Positions 1 through 8,844 of a stretch of DNA of 64,000 nt are shown in pieces. Below the pieces are notes generated by a model. It saw only the letters and a program-made list of their open reading frames with translations. It had not been told where the DNA came from and ran no database searches. Position numbers and translations under genes: made by a program. How positions within the stretch are numbered: the first letter of the stretch is position 1; the number at the start of each line of letters is the position of its first letter. Source of the DNA: Suilimivivens sp963650485 (GTDB taxonomy: Bacteria; Bacillota; Clostridia; Lachnospirales; Lachnospiraceae); NCBI GenBank assembly GCA_963650485.1, contig CAVJLN010000009.1:7275-71274 (forward strand), in the 5' to 3' direction.

Positions 1-668
1 GCCAGGCCTCCGACTGCATAACCATCCAGATCAAGCTCTGCAATCCGCTTGGCATGCTCAATACGGATATCACTGAACACGGCTCCCTGATTGATTCCAA
101 ATAACATTTGCTGTTTATTGATCGTATCTTCCAGACTGTTTAACCGCTGCATTTCTTTCTGACATCTTACAAGCCATCTTGTCGTCCGGTCAACGGAATT
201 CTGTACATAGTTTCTGTCAGCACGGCTCGATGGACATTCATCGAATGCCATGGCGATCGTGGACGCCAGATTGGACTGAATCTGCATACTCTCTTCCGGC
301 CCCATGAAAATCTTATGTCCGTCAATGTGGGACTGGAAATAAACACCCTCTTCTTTAATCTTGCGTAAGGAGGCTAAGGAAAACACCTGAAAACCGCCGG
401 AATCCGTAAGAATCGGCTTGTTCCATGACATAAATTTATGTAGTCCTCCAAGCTGCTTGATCACCTGATCTCCCGGACGCACATGCAGATGATACGTGTT
501 CGACAGTTCCACCTGCGTCTTGATTCCTTCCAGATCCTCCGTGGACACAGCGCCCTTAATGGCTGCCACAGTTCCGACATTCATAAAAACCGGAGTCTGG
601 ATCACCCCATGCGGAGTTGTAAACTCCCCGCGCTTGGCTCTCCCCTCCTGTTTGATTAAACGATACAT
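1..668 (-). CDS. tgt: Queuine tRNA-ribosyltransferase (3' end outside window)
   Basis: tRNA-guanine transglycosylase, which swaps guanine 34 for the queuosine precursor preQ1 in tRNAs for Asp, Asn, His and Tyr. About 222 N-terminal residues are present. They begin MYRLIKQEGRAKRG and include TPVFMNVGT, the NTYHLHVRPG segment, and TDSGGFQVFSL, whose Asp is an active-site residue of the family. The visible part ends at DGYAVGGL, so the zinc-binding C-terminus lies beyond base 1. I chose ATG 668 because the family consensus starts here. The upstream context (AGGTTTAATAAAATT) gives only a weak ribosome binding site. The gene lies 78 bp downstream of the carboxypeptidase gene on the same strand and may be cotranscribed with it. 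Confidence 0.95.
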   Translation of the reverse strand, partial: MYRLIKQEGRAKRGEFTTPHGVIQTPVFMNVGTVAAIKGAVSTEDLEGIKTQVELSNTYHLHVRPGDQVIKQLGGLHKFMSWNKPILTDSGGFQVFSLASLRKIKEEGVYFQSHIDGHKIFMGPEESMQIQSNLASTIAMAFDECPSSRADRNYVQNSVDRTTRWLVRCQKEMQRLNSLEDTINKQQMLFGINQGAVFSDIRIEHAKRIAELDLDGYAVGGL

Positions 669-746
669 AATTTTATTAAACCTTTCAATATTTCTATATT
701 TTCTGTAATTTCTGTCTTATCCGCAGTATTTTCTAATTAGTAATAC

Positions 747-1829
747 TTACAGATATTGATCCCAGAATTCCTCAAGACACAGTCCCTGTTCCATAATAAT
801 GGCCGCCGCATCCTTTCCGACATATCGGAAATGCCACGGCTCATATTCGATACTGGTGATATATTCCTTGCCCTTCGGATAGCGCAGGATAAATCCATAC
901 TCACTGCAATGCTCCGATAACCAGATTCCGGCCTCTGTATCTCCGAAGCCTTCATCCAGAAGCTGATAGGTATCACAGACAATATCAATCGCCAGTCCCA
1001 CCTGATGCTCGCTTGCCCCCGGCAGCGTAACTGCCTGGGATGCCAGCTTATATGCATCCAGATAAGACATTCCCTTATCCATATAATTCACAATTTTACG
1101 GTCAAATAACAATTCCTGATACTTGAGATCACGGTAAGGAGAACAAATCGCAAGATTCACGCCATCCTTTTTGGCATCCTGCATCATGGATAACAGTTCT
1201 TCAATGATCCTCTCATCACACTTCATAGTTCCCTTCATTGTCTTGATGTTGCCAAGGGTGAACGTATAGTCCTCCGGAATGGGATGCTGCTTGTTAATCA
1301 GCATGATCTTCCAGTCTTTCTCATTAAATTCGATTTCTTCGGTCTGTTCTTCCGTCTCTTCAATGGCTTCCTTCCGCTCTTCCGCTTTCATAAGAAGATC
1401 CTGGTTTTCATTTAAAATATCATCTACCGAATACTTATCGGTCAGCTCCGGATTGTGATAATCGGCATCGTTAAAGCCCTCGGCTTCCTGCAAAAGCTCT
1501 TCCTGTAAAAGCTCTTCTCCTTCTGTTTCCATGCCCTGTGCCAAGGTAATGTCCGACTCCTGTGCTGCCGGAAGAATCATCTGCTCTTCCGAGATAAATC
1601 CCCTGTCCATATAAAATACCGGAAATGCAAAGCTGTTTCCGGCAAAAAAACAGCATAAAATAAATAATGCACAGGCAAACCGCTTCCCGCCGGTACGGCA
1701 ATACTCTATAAACCGGAAAATTGACAGGGAAATCACCAGACCAATTATCGCCAGAACACGAAGAAATGCATTCTTGTGACCTAATTTTATGAAAAAATCT
1801 CTTGTCCTCTCCTGAAAATTCTTTTTCAT
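747..1829 (-). CDS. Membrane-anchored D-Ala-D-Ala carboxypeptidase, VanY/PF02557 type
   Basis: A 360-residue zinc peptidase predicted to trim D-alanine from peptidoglycan stems outside the membrane. A hydrophobic stretch at about residues 22-70 acts as an uncleaved anchor. An acidic, Glu/Gln-rich linker (about 85-165) follows, then the catalytic domain. Family motifs visible are SPYRDLKYQ, SEHQVGLAIDI (about residue 273; His and Asp zinc ligands) and EPWHFRYVG (about 330; catalytic Glu and third His). The ATG at 1829 follows GGGGATGAAC. A divergent promoter pair (1860-1924) separates this gene from aroC. Substrate specificity (dipeptide or pentapeptide) cannot be read from sequence. Confidence 0.88.
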   Translation of the reverse strand: MKKNFQERTRDFFIKLGHKNAFLRVLAIIGLVISLSIFRFIEYCRTGGKRFACALFILCCFFAGNSFAFPVFYMDRGFISEEQMILPAAQESDITLAQGMETEGEELLQEELLQEAEGFNDADYHNPELTDKYSVDDILNENQDLLMKAEERKEAIEETEEQTEEIEFNEKDWKIMLINKQHPIPEDYTFTLGNIKTMKGTMKCDERIIEELLSMMQDAKKDGVNLAICSPYRDLKYQELLFDRKIVNYMDKGMSYLDAYKLASQAVTLPGASEHQVGLAIDIVCDTYQLLDEGFGDTEAGIWLSEHCSEYGFILRYPKGKEYITSIEYEPWHFRYVGKDAAAIIMEQGLCLEEFWDQYL

Positions 1830-1859
1830 TGTTCATCCCCATCGTTGGTATACATAGCT

Positions 1860-1888
1860 ATATTACATAAAACCATAATTTTTTACAA
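1860..1888 (-). promoter_or_regulatory. Sigma-70-type promoter for the carboxypeptidase gene
   Basis: On the minus strand, TTGTAA (1888-1883) and TAATAT (1865-1860) are separated by 17 bp. The -10 hexamer lies about 30 bp before the ATG at 1829. Assigned by eye. Confidence 0.5.
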
Positions 1889-1895
1889 TAGAAAC

Positions 1896-1924
1896 TTGTC
1901 AGTTATTCTGTTTTTTTATATACT
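1896..1924 (+). promoter_or_regulatory. Sigma-70-type promoter for aroC
   Basis: TTGTCA (1896-1901), a 17-bp spacer and TATACT (1919-1924), giving a leader of roughly 50 nt before the aroC ATG at 1982. It overlaps the divergent carboxypeptidase promoter region, so the two may influence each other. Confidence 0.6.
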
Positions 1925-1981
1925 GTATCTGTTTAAATATAATTTTTTTAGTCTATTTCAGAAAAGATGAGGATAAAACCT

Positions 1982-3100
1982 ATGGCAGGATCAACTTTCG
2001 GAACTTTATTTTCCATTACTACTTTCGGGGAATCCCACGGGGAAGCGCTTGGTGTGGTCATCGACGGATGTCCCGCAGGATTGGTTCTTACCCCTTCCGA
2101 TATTCAGGCATTCTTAGATAGGCGTAAGCCCGGACAGAGTGCCATTTCCACTCCACGTAAGGAAACGGATGCCGTTCAGATTCTTTCCGGCGTTTTTGAA
2201 GGAAAGACGACCGGCACACCGATTGCCCTTCTCGTACCCAATACCTCACAACGTTCTTCGGATTACAGCCAGATTGCCAACTGTTATCGTCCGGGACATG
2301 CCGATTATACCTATGATACCAAGTACGGCTTCCGTGATTACCGTGGCGGTGGCCGCTCTTCCGGACGCGAAACCATCGGGCGTGTAGCAGCAGGCGCGAT
2401 TGCTTCCAAAATTTTAAATGAAATGGGGATTCATATTCTTGCCTATACCCGATCGATCGGACCGGTTACCGTTTCCATGGATCAGTTTAAGGAAGAAGCT
2501 ATCCGGAACACTGCTACCTGCATGCCGGATTATTCTGCCGACGAGCAGGCGCTTACTTATTTACAGGAATGTATGAACCGCCGGGATTCCGCAGGTGGTG
2601 TCATCGAATGTCAGGTTTCCGGAGTTCCCGCCGGAATCGGTGATCCTGTTTTTGAAAAACTCGATGCGAATCTTTCCAAGGCAGTTATGTCCATCGGTGC
2701 TGTGAAAGCTGTAGAAATCGGTGACGGTATTGCTGTTTCGAAAAGCTGTGGTTCCGAAAACAACGACCATTTTGAAATCCGTAACGGCAAAATTGTAAAA
2801 AAGACCAACCATGCCGGCGGCATTCTCGGTGGAATCAGTGACGGCTCTACTATTGTACTGCGCGCCCATGTCAAACCGACTCCCTCGATCTTTTCCGAGC
2901 AGGATACGGTAAACAATCAGAAGGAAGAAATAAAAATAGCAATCCGTGGACGCCACGATCCGGTAATTGTTCCCCGTGCGGTTGTCGTGGTGGAATCCAT
3001 GATTGCCATTACTTTATTGGATGAAATGATGAAAAATATGAGCTCCCGCCTCAATGACTTAAAAACCTTTTACGCCATTTTAAAAGACGAGAGCTGCTAA
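1982..3100 (+). CDS. aroC: Chorismate synthase
   Basis: Converts 5-enolpyruvylshikimate-3-phosphate to chorismate using reduced FMN, the last common step to aromatic amino acids. Translation from ATG 1982 gives 372 residues beginning MAGSTFGTLFSITTFGESHG, the usual start of the family. GAGGA sits 8 bp upstream. An in-frame ATG at 1967 would add five residues but lacks a ribosome binding site. The family signatures FGESHG, RPGHADYTYD, GGGRSSGRET and GRHDPVIVPRA are all intact. It is monocistronic here: it has its own promoter, no other shikimate genes are nearby, and it converges on the next gene with only 4 bp between stop codons. Confidence 0.97.
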   Translation: MAGSTFGTLFSITTFGESHGEALGVVIDGCPAGLVLTPSDIQAFLDRRKPGQSAISTPRKETDAVQILSGVFEGKTTGTPIALLVPNTSQRSSDYSQIANCYRPGHADYTYDTKYGFRDYRGGGRSSGRETIGRVAAGAIASKILNEMGIHILAYTRSIGPVTVSMDQFKEEAIRNTATCMPDYSADEQALTYLQECMNRRDSAGGVIECQVSGVPAGIGDPVFEKLDANLSKAVMSIGAVKAVEIGDGIAVSKSCGSENNDHFEIRNGKIVKKTNHAGGILGGISDGSTIVLRAHVKPTPSIFSEQDTVNNQKEEIKIAIRGRHDPVIVPRAVVVVESMIAITLLDEMMKNMSSRLNDLKTFYAILKDESC

Positions 3101-3104
3101 TTCA

Positions 3105-4169
3105 TTACTCTGGAAGTTTATAAAAAATGATGCAGTTCGGGCGGTCTACCCTGATCTCCTTCCCGTTCATAACCAGTGTTTTGTCCTTTATATTTACCGT
3201 GAAAAAGGTCATGGTATCGGATTCATGATTTAATGATACCAGATGCCGGTTATCCGGGAACAGAGCTGCATCCTTCGGATAATCCCCGCTGATCGGCAGA
3301 CAGAAAATCTTCGTCAACATTCCCGTTTTGTGGTCAATCGAATAAAGAATGACGCTGTTATCTCCCGCATTGGTGCTTACCATGTACTTAAAATCTTCGG
3401 AAAGATTTAAGCCGCTGGCTGCCGTTCCGCCTGCATGGTATTCGTTCACCGTTGAAATATTCTGGATCTTATCAAAGACCGGGAGGTCATGCTCATCCAG
3501 ATAATAATGATAAACATCAATATAATTCTTAAGTTCATGTATAATATAAAGAAATCTTCCATCCTTGCTGAACTTCATATGTCTAGGTGCGGACTCCTGC
3601 TCGCTGCGGATGATATCCACCTGACGCAGCTTACCGGTATAGTGGTTCAGTTCATATACCACGATATGATCCAATCCCAGATCCGCAGCACATAAGAACC
3701 GATTATCCCTTGTCATCTTCACACAATTAATGTGTGGACGGAAGTTACGTTCTGCAATGCTCCCAAGTCCCTTGTGGAAAATCTCATCGGTTATCTCACC
3801 GATAGAACCATCCTCAGCCACGCGGAGCACCGTAAGCTTCGCATCATGATAGCCTGCCACGAACAGGAACCTATCTTCATAGTCCGTAGAAAGGTAACAG
3901 CCTCTCATTCCATTGATGGATGCCCGGTTGATGGCCTTAAGACTTCCATCCTTCTGAATCTCATAAGCTTCTACTCCAAAGTCGGTAATGGAATACAGAT
4001 ACTTCTGGTTATGTGAAATGGTCACATAAGAAGAATTCGTAATCTCTACCTGATCCTTCTCGGTCATTCTGCCGTTTTCCATATCCACATCATAGATCCG
4101 AATACCGAAATTACTCTTGTTTCCCCAGGTATAGCTGGAGACATATGCTACATATTTATCCTTGTCCAT
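3105..4169 (-). CDS. Lactonase-family beta-propeller protein (6-phosphogluconolactonase-like)
   Basis: A 354-residue cytosolic protein of the 7-bladed propeller lactonase family (PF10282, YbhE/Pgl-like). Blade-type repeats recur along the length, for example VTISHNQKYLYSI, INCVKMTRDNRFLCAADLG, HMKFSKDGRFLYIIHE and LNLSEDFKYMVSTNAGDNS. There is no signal peptide. Members include 6-phosphogluconolactonase, but many clostridial homologs have no tested substrate and no pentose-phosphate genes are adjacent, so the substrate is left open. ATG 4169 has AAGGGG upstream. It is transcribed away from the polyamine operon and its 3' end meets aroC. Confidence 0.8.
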   Translation of the reverse strand: MDKDKYVAYVSSYTWGNKSNFGIRIYDVDMENGRMTEKDQVEITNSSYVTISHNQKYLYSITDFGVEAYEIQKDGSLKAINRASINGMRGCYLSTDYEDRFLFVAGYHDAKLTVLRVAEDGSIGEITDEIFHKGLGSIAERNFRPHINCVKMTRDNRFLCAADLGLDHIVVYELNHYTGKLRQVDIIRSEQESAPRHMKFSKDGRFLYIIHELKNYIDVYHYYLDEHDLPVFDKIQNISTVNEYHAGGTAASGLNLSEDFKYMVSTNAGDNSVILYSIDHKTGMLTKIFCLPISGDYPKDAALFPDNRHLVSLNHESDTMTFFTVNIKDKTLVMNGKEIRVDRPNCIIFYKLPE

Positions 4170-4302
4170 AATCTGCCCCTTGCTTTGTCCGGTAATAGGT
4201 TTCCTGATCCGAAACCATTACCTGTCATATAATGTATTATCGTAACTATTTATCTTTGATTCTACCATAAGTTATTTCTTTAAACAAGATAAGGAAAAGA
4301 TA

Positions 4303-4330
4303 TTGACATTACAATTTAATCTTGTATAAT
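4303..4330 (+). promoter_or_regulatory. Strong sigma-70 promoter of the XRE-potABCD operon
   Basis: TTGACA (4303-4308), 16-bp spacer, TATAAT (4325-4330): two consensus hexamers. The predicted start of transcription is near 4337, immediately before the palindrome at 4341-4357. Confidence 0.75.
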
Positions 4331-4340
4331 AATCATCAGT

Positions 4341-4357
4341 GTTTAGTAACACTAAAC
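4341..4357. promoter_or_regulatory. Palindromic operator at the polyamine operon start
   Basis: Perfect inverted repeat with 7-bp arms and a 3-bp spacer (GTTTAGT-AAC-ACTAAAC), covering about +5 to +21 of the predicted transcript. Its position fits a repressor site for the XRE-cupin protein encoded 43 bp downstream (inference). Confidence 0.6.
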
Positions 4358-4399
4358 TTTTTGTTTACTTTATGTTCGATGATACAGAGGCGGATATTT

Positions 4400-4951
4400 A
4401 TGAATAATACAACCAAAATCGGAACGAAAATCAAGGATCTCCGCATCCAGAAGGGACTCACCCAGGAGGAGCTTGCAGACCGCTGTGAATTATCCAAAGG
4501 ATTTATTTCACAGTTGGAACGGGATTTAACCTCTCCTTCCATTGCAACCCTGCTTGATATCCTCACCTGCCTTGGAACGGATCTGAAGGACTTCTTTAAT
4601 GATTCGGAGGACAATCAGATTGCCTTTAAGGAATCCGACTACTTTGAGAAAATTGATGAGGAGCTTCATAACAAGGTGGAATGGATCATTCCCAATGCAC
4701 AGAAAAATATGCTGGAGCCGATCCGGTTAACACTTGCTCCCGGCGGTTCCACCTACCCGGATAATCCCCATGAAGGCGAAGAATTCGGATATGTCCTGCA
4801 AGGAAGCATCACTCTGATTTTAGGGAAACGGAGCATTAAGGTCAAAAAGGGTGAATCGTTTTATTTCAAGGCCGATTCCACCCATTATATACAGGCAAGT
4901 CAGAAAACCGGTGCCATTCTCATCTGGGTCAGCACCCCACCCAGCTTTTAA
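4400..4951 (+). CDS. XRE-family regulator with C-terminal cupin domain (polyamine operon)
   Basis: A 183-residue regulator. A helix-turn-helix of the XRE/Cro type occupies about residues 5-62 (GTKIKDLRIQKGLTQEELAD, then LSKGFISQLERDLTSPSIATL). A cupin_2 fold at about 110-180 (GGSTYPDNPHEGEEFGYVLQG) probably senses a small ligand. Such XRE-cupin proteins often precede potABCD in clostridia, so a polyamine is the likely effector (inference). I chose ATG 4400 because GAGGCGG lies upstream and the protein aligns from MNNTTKIG. A longer reading frame from 4322 would begin inside the promoter. It is the first gene of the operon, 21 bp before potA, and is probably autoregulated through 4341-4357. 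Confidence 0.9.
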   Translation: MNNTTKIGTKIKDLRIQKGLTQEELADRCELSKGFISQLERDLTSPSIATLLDILTCLGTDLKDFFNDSEDNQIAFKESDYFEKIDEELHNKVEWIIPNAQKNMLEPIRLTLAPGGSTYPDNPHEGEEFGYVLQGSITLILGKRSIKVKKGESFYFKADSTHYIQASQKTGAILIWVSTPPSF

Positions 4952-4972
4952 CCGACAGAAAAGGAGCTTACC

Positions 4973-6049
4973 ATGAACAAAGTATTGATCGACTTAAAAA
5001 ACATCAGCAAATCCTTCGATGACCAACTGGTTCTCGATGACTTAAATCTTTACATCCGGGAGAATGAGTTCCTGACTCTCTTAGGTCCAAGCGGCTGTGG
5101 CAAGACAACGACCCTGCGCATTCTGGGGGGCTTTGAAACACCGGATACGGGTTGTGTCATCTTTAATGATAAGGATATCACAAAGCTTCCTCCCAACAAG
5201 CGTCAGTTGAATACCGTATTCCAGAGATATGCCCTTTTCCCTCATATGACAATTGCAGAGAACATTGCGTTCGGTCTGAAGATCAAGGGCAAATCCAAAA
5301 GCTATATCGATGATAAAATCAAATATGCCTTAAAGCTGGTAAACCTGGATGGTTATGAGCATCGTATGCCGGATTCCTTAAGCGGCGGCCAGCAGCAGCG
5401 TATTGCCATTGCCCGCGCAATTGTAAATGAACCAAAGGTGCTTCTGCTCGATGAACCGTTAGGCGCGCTTGACTTAAAGCTTCGCCAGGATATGCAATAC
5501 GAGCTGATCCGTCTGAAAAACGAACTTGGCATTACCTTTATCTATGTAACGCACGATCAGGAAGAGGCTCTTACCATGTCCGATACCATCGTCGTTATGA
5601 ATCAGGGATATATCCAGCAGATCGGTTCCCCCGAAAAGATCTATAATGAACCGGAAAATGCTTTCGTTGCAGACTTTATCGGAGACAGCAATATCATCAG
5701 TTCCCTGATGGTGGAGGATAAACTGGTAAACATTCTTGGTGTGAACTTCCCCTGTGTGGATACCGGTTTTGGTAACAATAAGCCGGTCGATGTTGTGATC
5801 CGTCCTGAAGATGTCGTACTTTCTACTGATCTTTCGAAAGGCCGCATCAAGGGAGTGGTCTCCCACCTGATCTTCAAAGGGGTTCATTATGAAATGGAGG
5901 TTATGGCGAACGGCTTTGAATGGCTGGTACATTCTACCGGCATGTTCCCGGTCGGAACCGAAGTCAGCGTTGATGTGGATCCATTCAACATCCAGATCAT
6001 GAACAAGCCTGCATCCGAAGACGAGGAGGCTGTGAAATTAGATGAATAA
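4973..6049 (+). CDS. potA: Spermidine/putrescine ABC transporter ATPase
   Basis: The 358-residue ATP-hydrolysing subunit of a PotABCD importer. The nucleotide-binding domain shows Walker A GPSGCGKTT (about residue 39), Q-loop QRYALFPHMT, ABC signature LSGGQQQR (about 136), Walker B VLLLDEPLGALD and the switch His in YVTHDQEEA. The C-terminal 120 residues form the TOBE-type regulatory domain usual for PotA (PVDVVIRPEDV). ATG 4973 has AAAGGAG at good spacing. The last 8 bp overlap potB, which suggests translational coupling. Confidence 0.95.
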   Translation: MNKVLIDLKNISKSFDDQLVLDDLNLYIRENEFLTLLGPSGCGKTTTLRILGGFETPDTGCVIFNDKDITKLPPNKRQLNTVFQRYALFPHMTIAENIAFGLKIKGKSKSYIDDKIKYALKLVNLDGYEHRMPDSLSGGQQQRIAIARAIVNEPKVLLLDEPLGALDLKLRQDMQYELIRLKNELGITFIYVTHDQEEALTMSDTIVVMNQGYIQQIGSPEKIYNEPENAFVADFIGDSNIISSLMVEDKLVNILGVNFPCVDTGFGNNKPVDVVIRPEDVVLSTDLSKGRIKGVVSHLIFKGVHYEMEVMANGFEWLVHSTGMFPVGTEVSVDVDPFNIQIMNKPASEDEEAVKLDE

Positions 6050-6869
6050 CGCACAACTCAAGAAGAAATTATTAGGCACACCGTATTTTCTGTGGTCGAT
6101 TGTGTTTATCCTCATTCCGCTTGGCATGGTGTTTTATTACGGATTAACCGACCGCTCCGGTGCATTTACCTTAGATAATATTATTTCGATTACGACTGCG
6201 GAGCACGCAAAGGCTCTGTGGCTTGCTCTCCTGCTTTCCCTGATTGCAACCGCTTTGTGCCTCCTGCTTGCTTATCCGCTTGCCATGATTCTTTGCAATA
6301 TGGGAGTGAATCAGCACAGCTTTATTGTATTGATTTTCATTCTTCCCATGTGGATGAATTTCCTGCTTCGTACCATGGCATGGCAGACCCTCCTTGAAAA
6401 AACAGGTGTTATTAACAGCATCCTGAATTTTCTTCATCTGCCCACCCTTAAGATTATCAACACCCCCTACGCCATTGTGTTAGGTATGGTATATAACTTC
6501 CTGCCCTTCATGGTGCTGCCGATTTATAATGCCTTATCCAAAATTGACCGCAACATCATCCATGCAGCGAAGGATCTTGGTGCCAACAACGTACAGGTAT
6601 TTTTCAAAATTACGCTTCCGTTAAGCGTTCCCGGCATCATCAGCGGCGTCACCATGGTGTTTATTCCGGCGCTTACCACCTTCGTAATCAGTAAGCTCTT
6701 GGGAGGAAGCAAGATTCTTCTCATCGGTAATGTCATTGAAGAAGAATTTACGCAGGCCAGCAACTGGCATTTAGGCAGCGGACTGTCTATTGTGCTGATG
6801 CTGTTCATCATTGTCAACATGGTGCTTTCTGCCATCTTTGACAAAGACGGGGAGGGATCCTTCTTATGA
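6042..6869 (+). CDS. potB: Spermidine/putrescine ABC transporter permease
   Basis: A 275-residue inner-membrane permease with about six hydrophobic helices. The EAA-type cytoplasmic loop that docks on PotA reads NIIHAAKDLGANNVQVFFKI. It overlaps potA by 8 bp and potC by 4 bp (ATGA). The gene order A-B-C-D matches polyamine importers. Homology alone cannot separate spermidine from putrescine preference. Confidence 0.93.
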   Translation: MNNAQLKKKLLGTPYFLWSIVFILIPLGMVFYYGLTDRSGAFTLDNIISITTAEHAKALWLALLLSLIATALCLLLAYPLAMILCNMGVNQHSFIVLIFILPMWMNFLLRTMAWQTLLEKTGVINSILNFLHLPTLKIINTPYAIVLGMVYNFLPFMVLPIYNALSKIDRNIIHAAKDLGANNVQVFFKITLPLSVPGIISGVTMVFIPALTTFVISKLLGGSKILLIGNVIEEEFTQASNWHLGSGLSIVLMLFIIVNMVLSAIFDKDGEGSFL

Positions 6870-7657
6870 TTAAGACGACCTTACAGCGGATTTATGTAAT
6901 TCTGATTTTTATTTTTCTTTATGCTCCGATTGTAACGCTGATTGTGCTTTCCTTTAATGCCAGCAAAACAAGGGCGAAATGGGGCGGCTTCACAACGAAA
7001 TGGTATACCGCCCTGTTCCGGAATGAAGCCATTATGAATGCCCTGGCCAATACCCTGCTCATCGCATGCATCGCTTCGATCGTATCGACCCTCATTGGTA
7101 CGATTGCCTGTATTGCAATTATGAATTTAAAGAAGCGTTCCCGCGCGATTGTCATGGGAATCACGAACATTCCCATGCTGAATGCAGATATTGTAACCGG
7201 TATTTCCCTGATGCTGCTCTTTATCAGCATGGGGCTGAAGTTCGGTCTTGGCACGATTTTACTTGCACACATCACCTTCTGTATTCCTTACGTGATTTTA
7301 AGCATTATGCCAAGAATGAAACAGTTGAATCCCTATACCTATGAAGCAGCCTTAGACCTTGGTGCGAGCCCGTTTTATGGATTTTATAAAGTTGTCCTTC
7401 CGGAAATCTTGCCGGGAATCTTATCCGGCTTCCTTATGGCCTTTACCATGTCACTGGATGACTTTATCATTACACACTTTACCAAAGGTGCCGGAGTGGA
7501 TACCCTGTCCACTAAAATATATACCGAAGTCAAAAAAGGAATCAAACCCGAAATGTATGCATTATCAACGATTATTTTCGTGACGGTTCTGGTACTTCTG
7601 ATTTTAGTAAACAAGGCTCCGACTGATAAAAAGGTATCCAAAAAGAAAGCAAAATAA
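6866..7657 (+). CDS. potC: Spermidine/putrescine ABC transporter permease
   Basis: The 263-residue second permease, with about six membrane helices and the EAA loop YEAALDLGASPFYGFYKVVLPE. Its start codon overlaps the potB stop (ATGA). The Lys-rich C-terminus ends 18 bp before potD. It pairs with PotB to form the membrane channel. Confidence 0.93.
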   Translation: MIKTTLQRIYVILIFIFLYAPIVTLIVLSFNASKTRAKWGGFTTKWYTALFRNEAIMNALANTLLIACIASIVSTLIGTIACIAIMNLKKRSRAIVMGITNIPMLNADIVTGISLMLLFISMGLKFGLGTILLAHITFCIPYVILSIMPRMKQLNPYTYEAALDLGASPFYGFYKVVLPEILPGILSGFLMAFTMSLDDFIITHFTKGAGVDTLSTKIYTEVKKGIKPEMYALSTIIFVTVLVLLILVNKAPTDKKVSKKKAK

Positions 7658-7675
7658 ACCATACGGAGGAACATT

Positions 7676-8737
7676 ATGAAAAAAACACCCATCTATGTCT
7701 TACTGCTCACTGCTCTTCTTATCTTCGCCCTTACCGGATGCGGAAAAGGTGCAAGCGGTGAAAACGGCGAGGTCATCGTCTACAACTGGGGCGAATACAT
7801 CGATCCCGACACAATTACCATGTTTGAAGAAGAGACCGGTATCAAGGTTGTTTATGACGAGTATGAAACCAATGAAATCATGTATCCCAAGGTCGAAGCC
7901 GGGACTACCGCTTACGATGTTCTATGCCCTTCCGATTACATGATCCAGAAGCTGATTGAAAACGATCTCCTTCAGGAAATCAACTTTGACAACATTCCCA
8001 ATGTCAAAAACATTGGGCAACAGTATTTTGACCAGTCACAGGAATTTGATCCCGAAAATAAATATTCCGTCCCTTACTGCTTCGGTACGGTTGGTATTCT
8101 TTATAACAAAACCATGGTTGACGAACCGGTAGACAGCTGGTCCATTCTCTGGGATGAAAAATATGCCGACAACATCCTTATGCAGGATTCCGTCCGTGAT
8201 GCGTTCATGGTGGCACTGAAATTAAAGGGCTACTCCATGAATACCCTTGATGAAGATGAATTAAACGAAGCAAAGCAGATCTTAATCGATCAGAAGCCGC
8301 TCGTACAGGCTTACGTCATCGATCAGGTCCGTGACAAAATGATCGGTAATGAAGCTGCCATCGGTGTTATTTATTCCGGTGAAGCCATTTATACCCAGCG
8401 TGAAAATGAAGATCTGGAATACGTGATTCCAAAGGAAGGAACTAACGTCTGGATTGATTCCTGGGTTATTCCGAAGAATGCACCAAATAAAGAAAATGCC
8501 GAAAAGTTTATTGATTTCATGTGCCGTGCTGATATCGCATTAATGAATTTTGAGTATATTACCTACTCTACTCCGAATAATGCAGCCAGAGACTTAATTG
8601 AGGATGAAGACATTAAGAATTCCACAATTGCATTCCCTGATCTTTCCCAGTATAACAATCTGGAAACCTTCCATTACTTAGGCTCTGACGGTGATACCTT
8701 ATACAACAATCTCTGGAAAGAAGTGAAGTCTGAATAG
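7676..8737 (+). CDS. potD: Polyamine-binding lipoprotein
   Basis: The 353-residue extracellular substrate-binding subunit. It has a lipoprotein signal with lipobox LTGC (Cys at about residue 22), then the PotD/PotF-type fold beginning VIVYNWGEYIDPDTI and containing YDVLCPSDYMIQKL and SYWVIP-like WIDSWVIPKNAPN. The family binds the amine chain through aromatic and acidic residues, which are abundant here. The ribosome binding site is ACGGAGGAAC. It is the last gene of the operon, followed by the terminator at 8785. Confidence 0.93.
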   Translation: MKKTPIYVLLLTALLIFALTGCGKGASGENGEVIVYNWGEYIDPDTITMFEEETGIKVVYDEYETNEIMYPKVEAGTTAYDVLCPSDYMIQKLIENDLLQEINFDNIPNVKNIGQQYFDQSQEFDPENKYSVPYCFGTVGILYNKTMVDEPVDSWSILWDEKYADNILMQDSVRDAFMVALKLKGYSMNTLDEDELNEAKQILIDQKPLVQAYVIDQVRDKMIGNEAAIGVIYSGEAIYTQRENEDLEYVIPKEGTNVWIDSWVIPKNAPNKENAEKFIDFMCRADIALMNFEYITYSTPNNAARDLIEDEDIKNSTIAFPDLSQYNNLETFHYLGSDGDTLYNNLWKEVKSE

Positions 8738-8784
8738 ACTCTCATTTGCATTACCTCTTTATTTTATACGAAATCATTGAAAAC

Positions 8785-8812
8785 CCCCGCAGGATTATCT
8801 GCGGGGTTATTA
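8785..8812 (+). terminator. Rho-independent terminator after potD
   Basis: Perfect 8-bp stem CCCCGCAG (8785-8792) / CTGCGGGG (8799-8806) with a 6-nt loop, followed by TTATTATTTGTTT. It lies about 50 bp after the potD stop. The next gene converges on it. Confidence 0.8.
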
Positions 8813-8844
8813 TTTGTTTCCTATTATCGTTCGATCCGGCCTTG

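Noticed and set aside
2561..2956. Antisense frames inside aroC
   Set aside because: They are mirror frames of a highly conserved gene with no independent start signals.
4246..4256. GTAACTATT upstream of the lactonase gene as another repeat-element end
   Set aside because: The match stops before TCAGA and there is no partner end or duplication, so it is probably chance.
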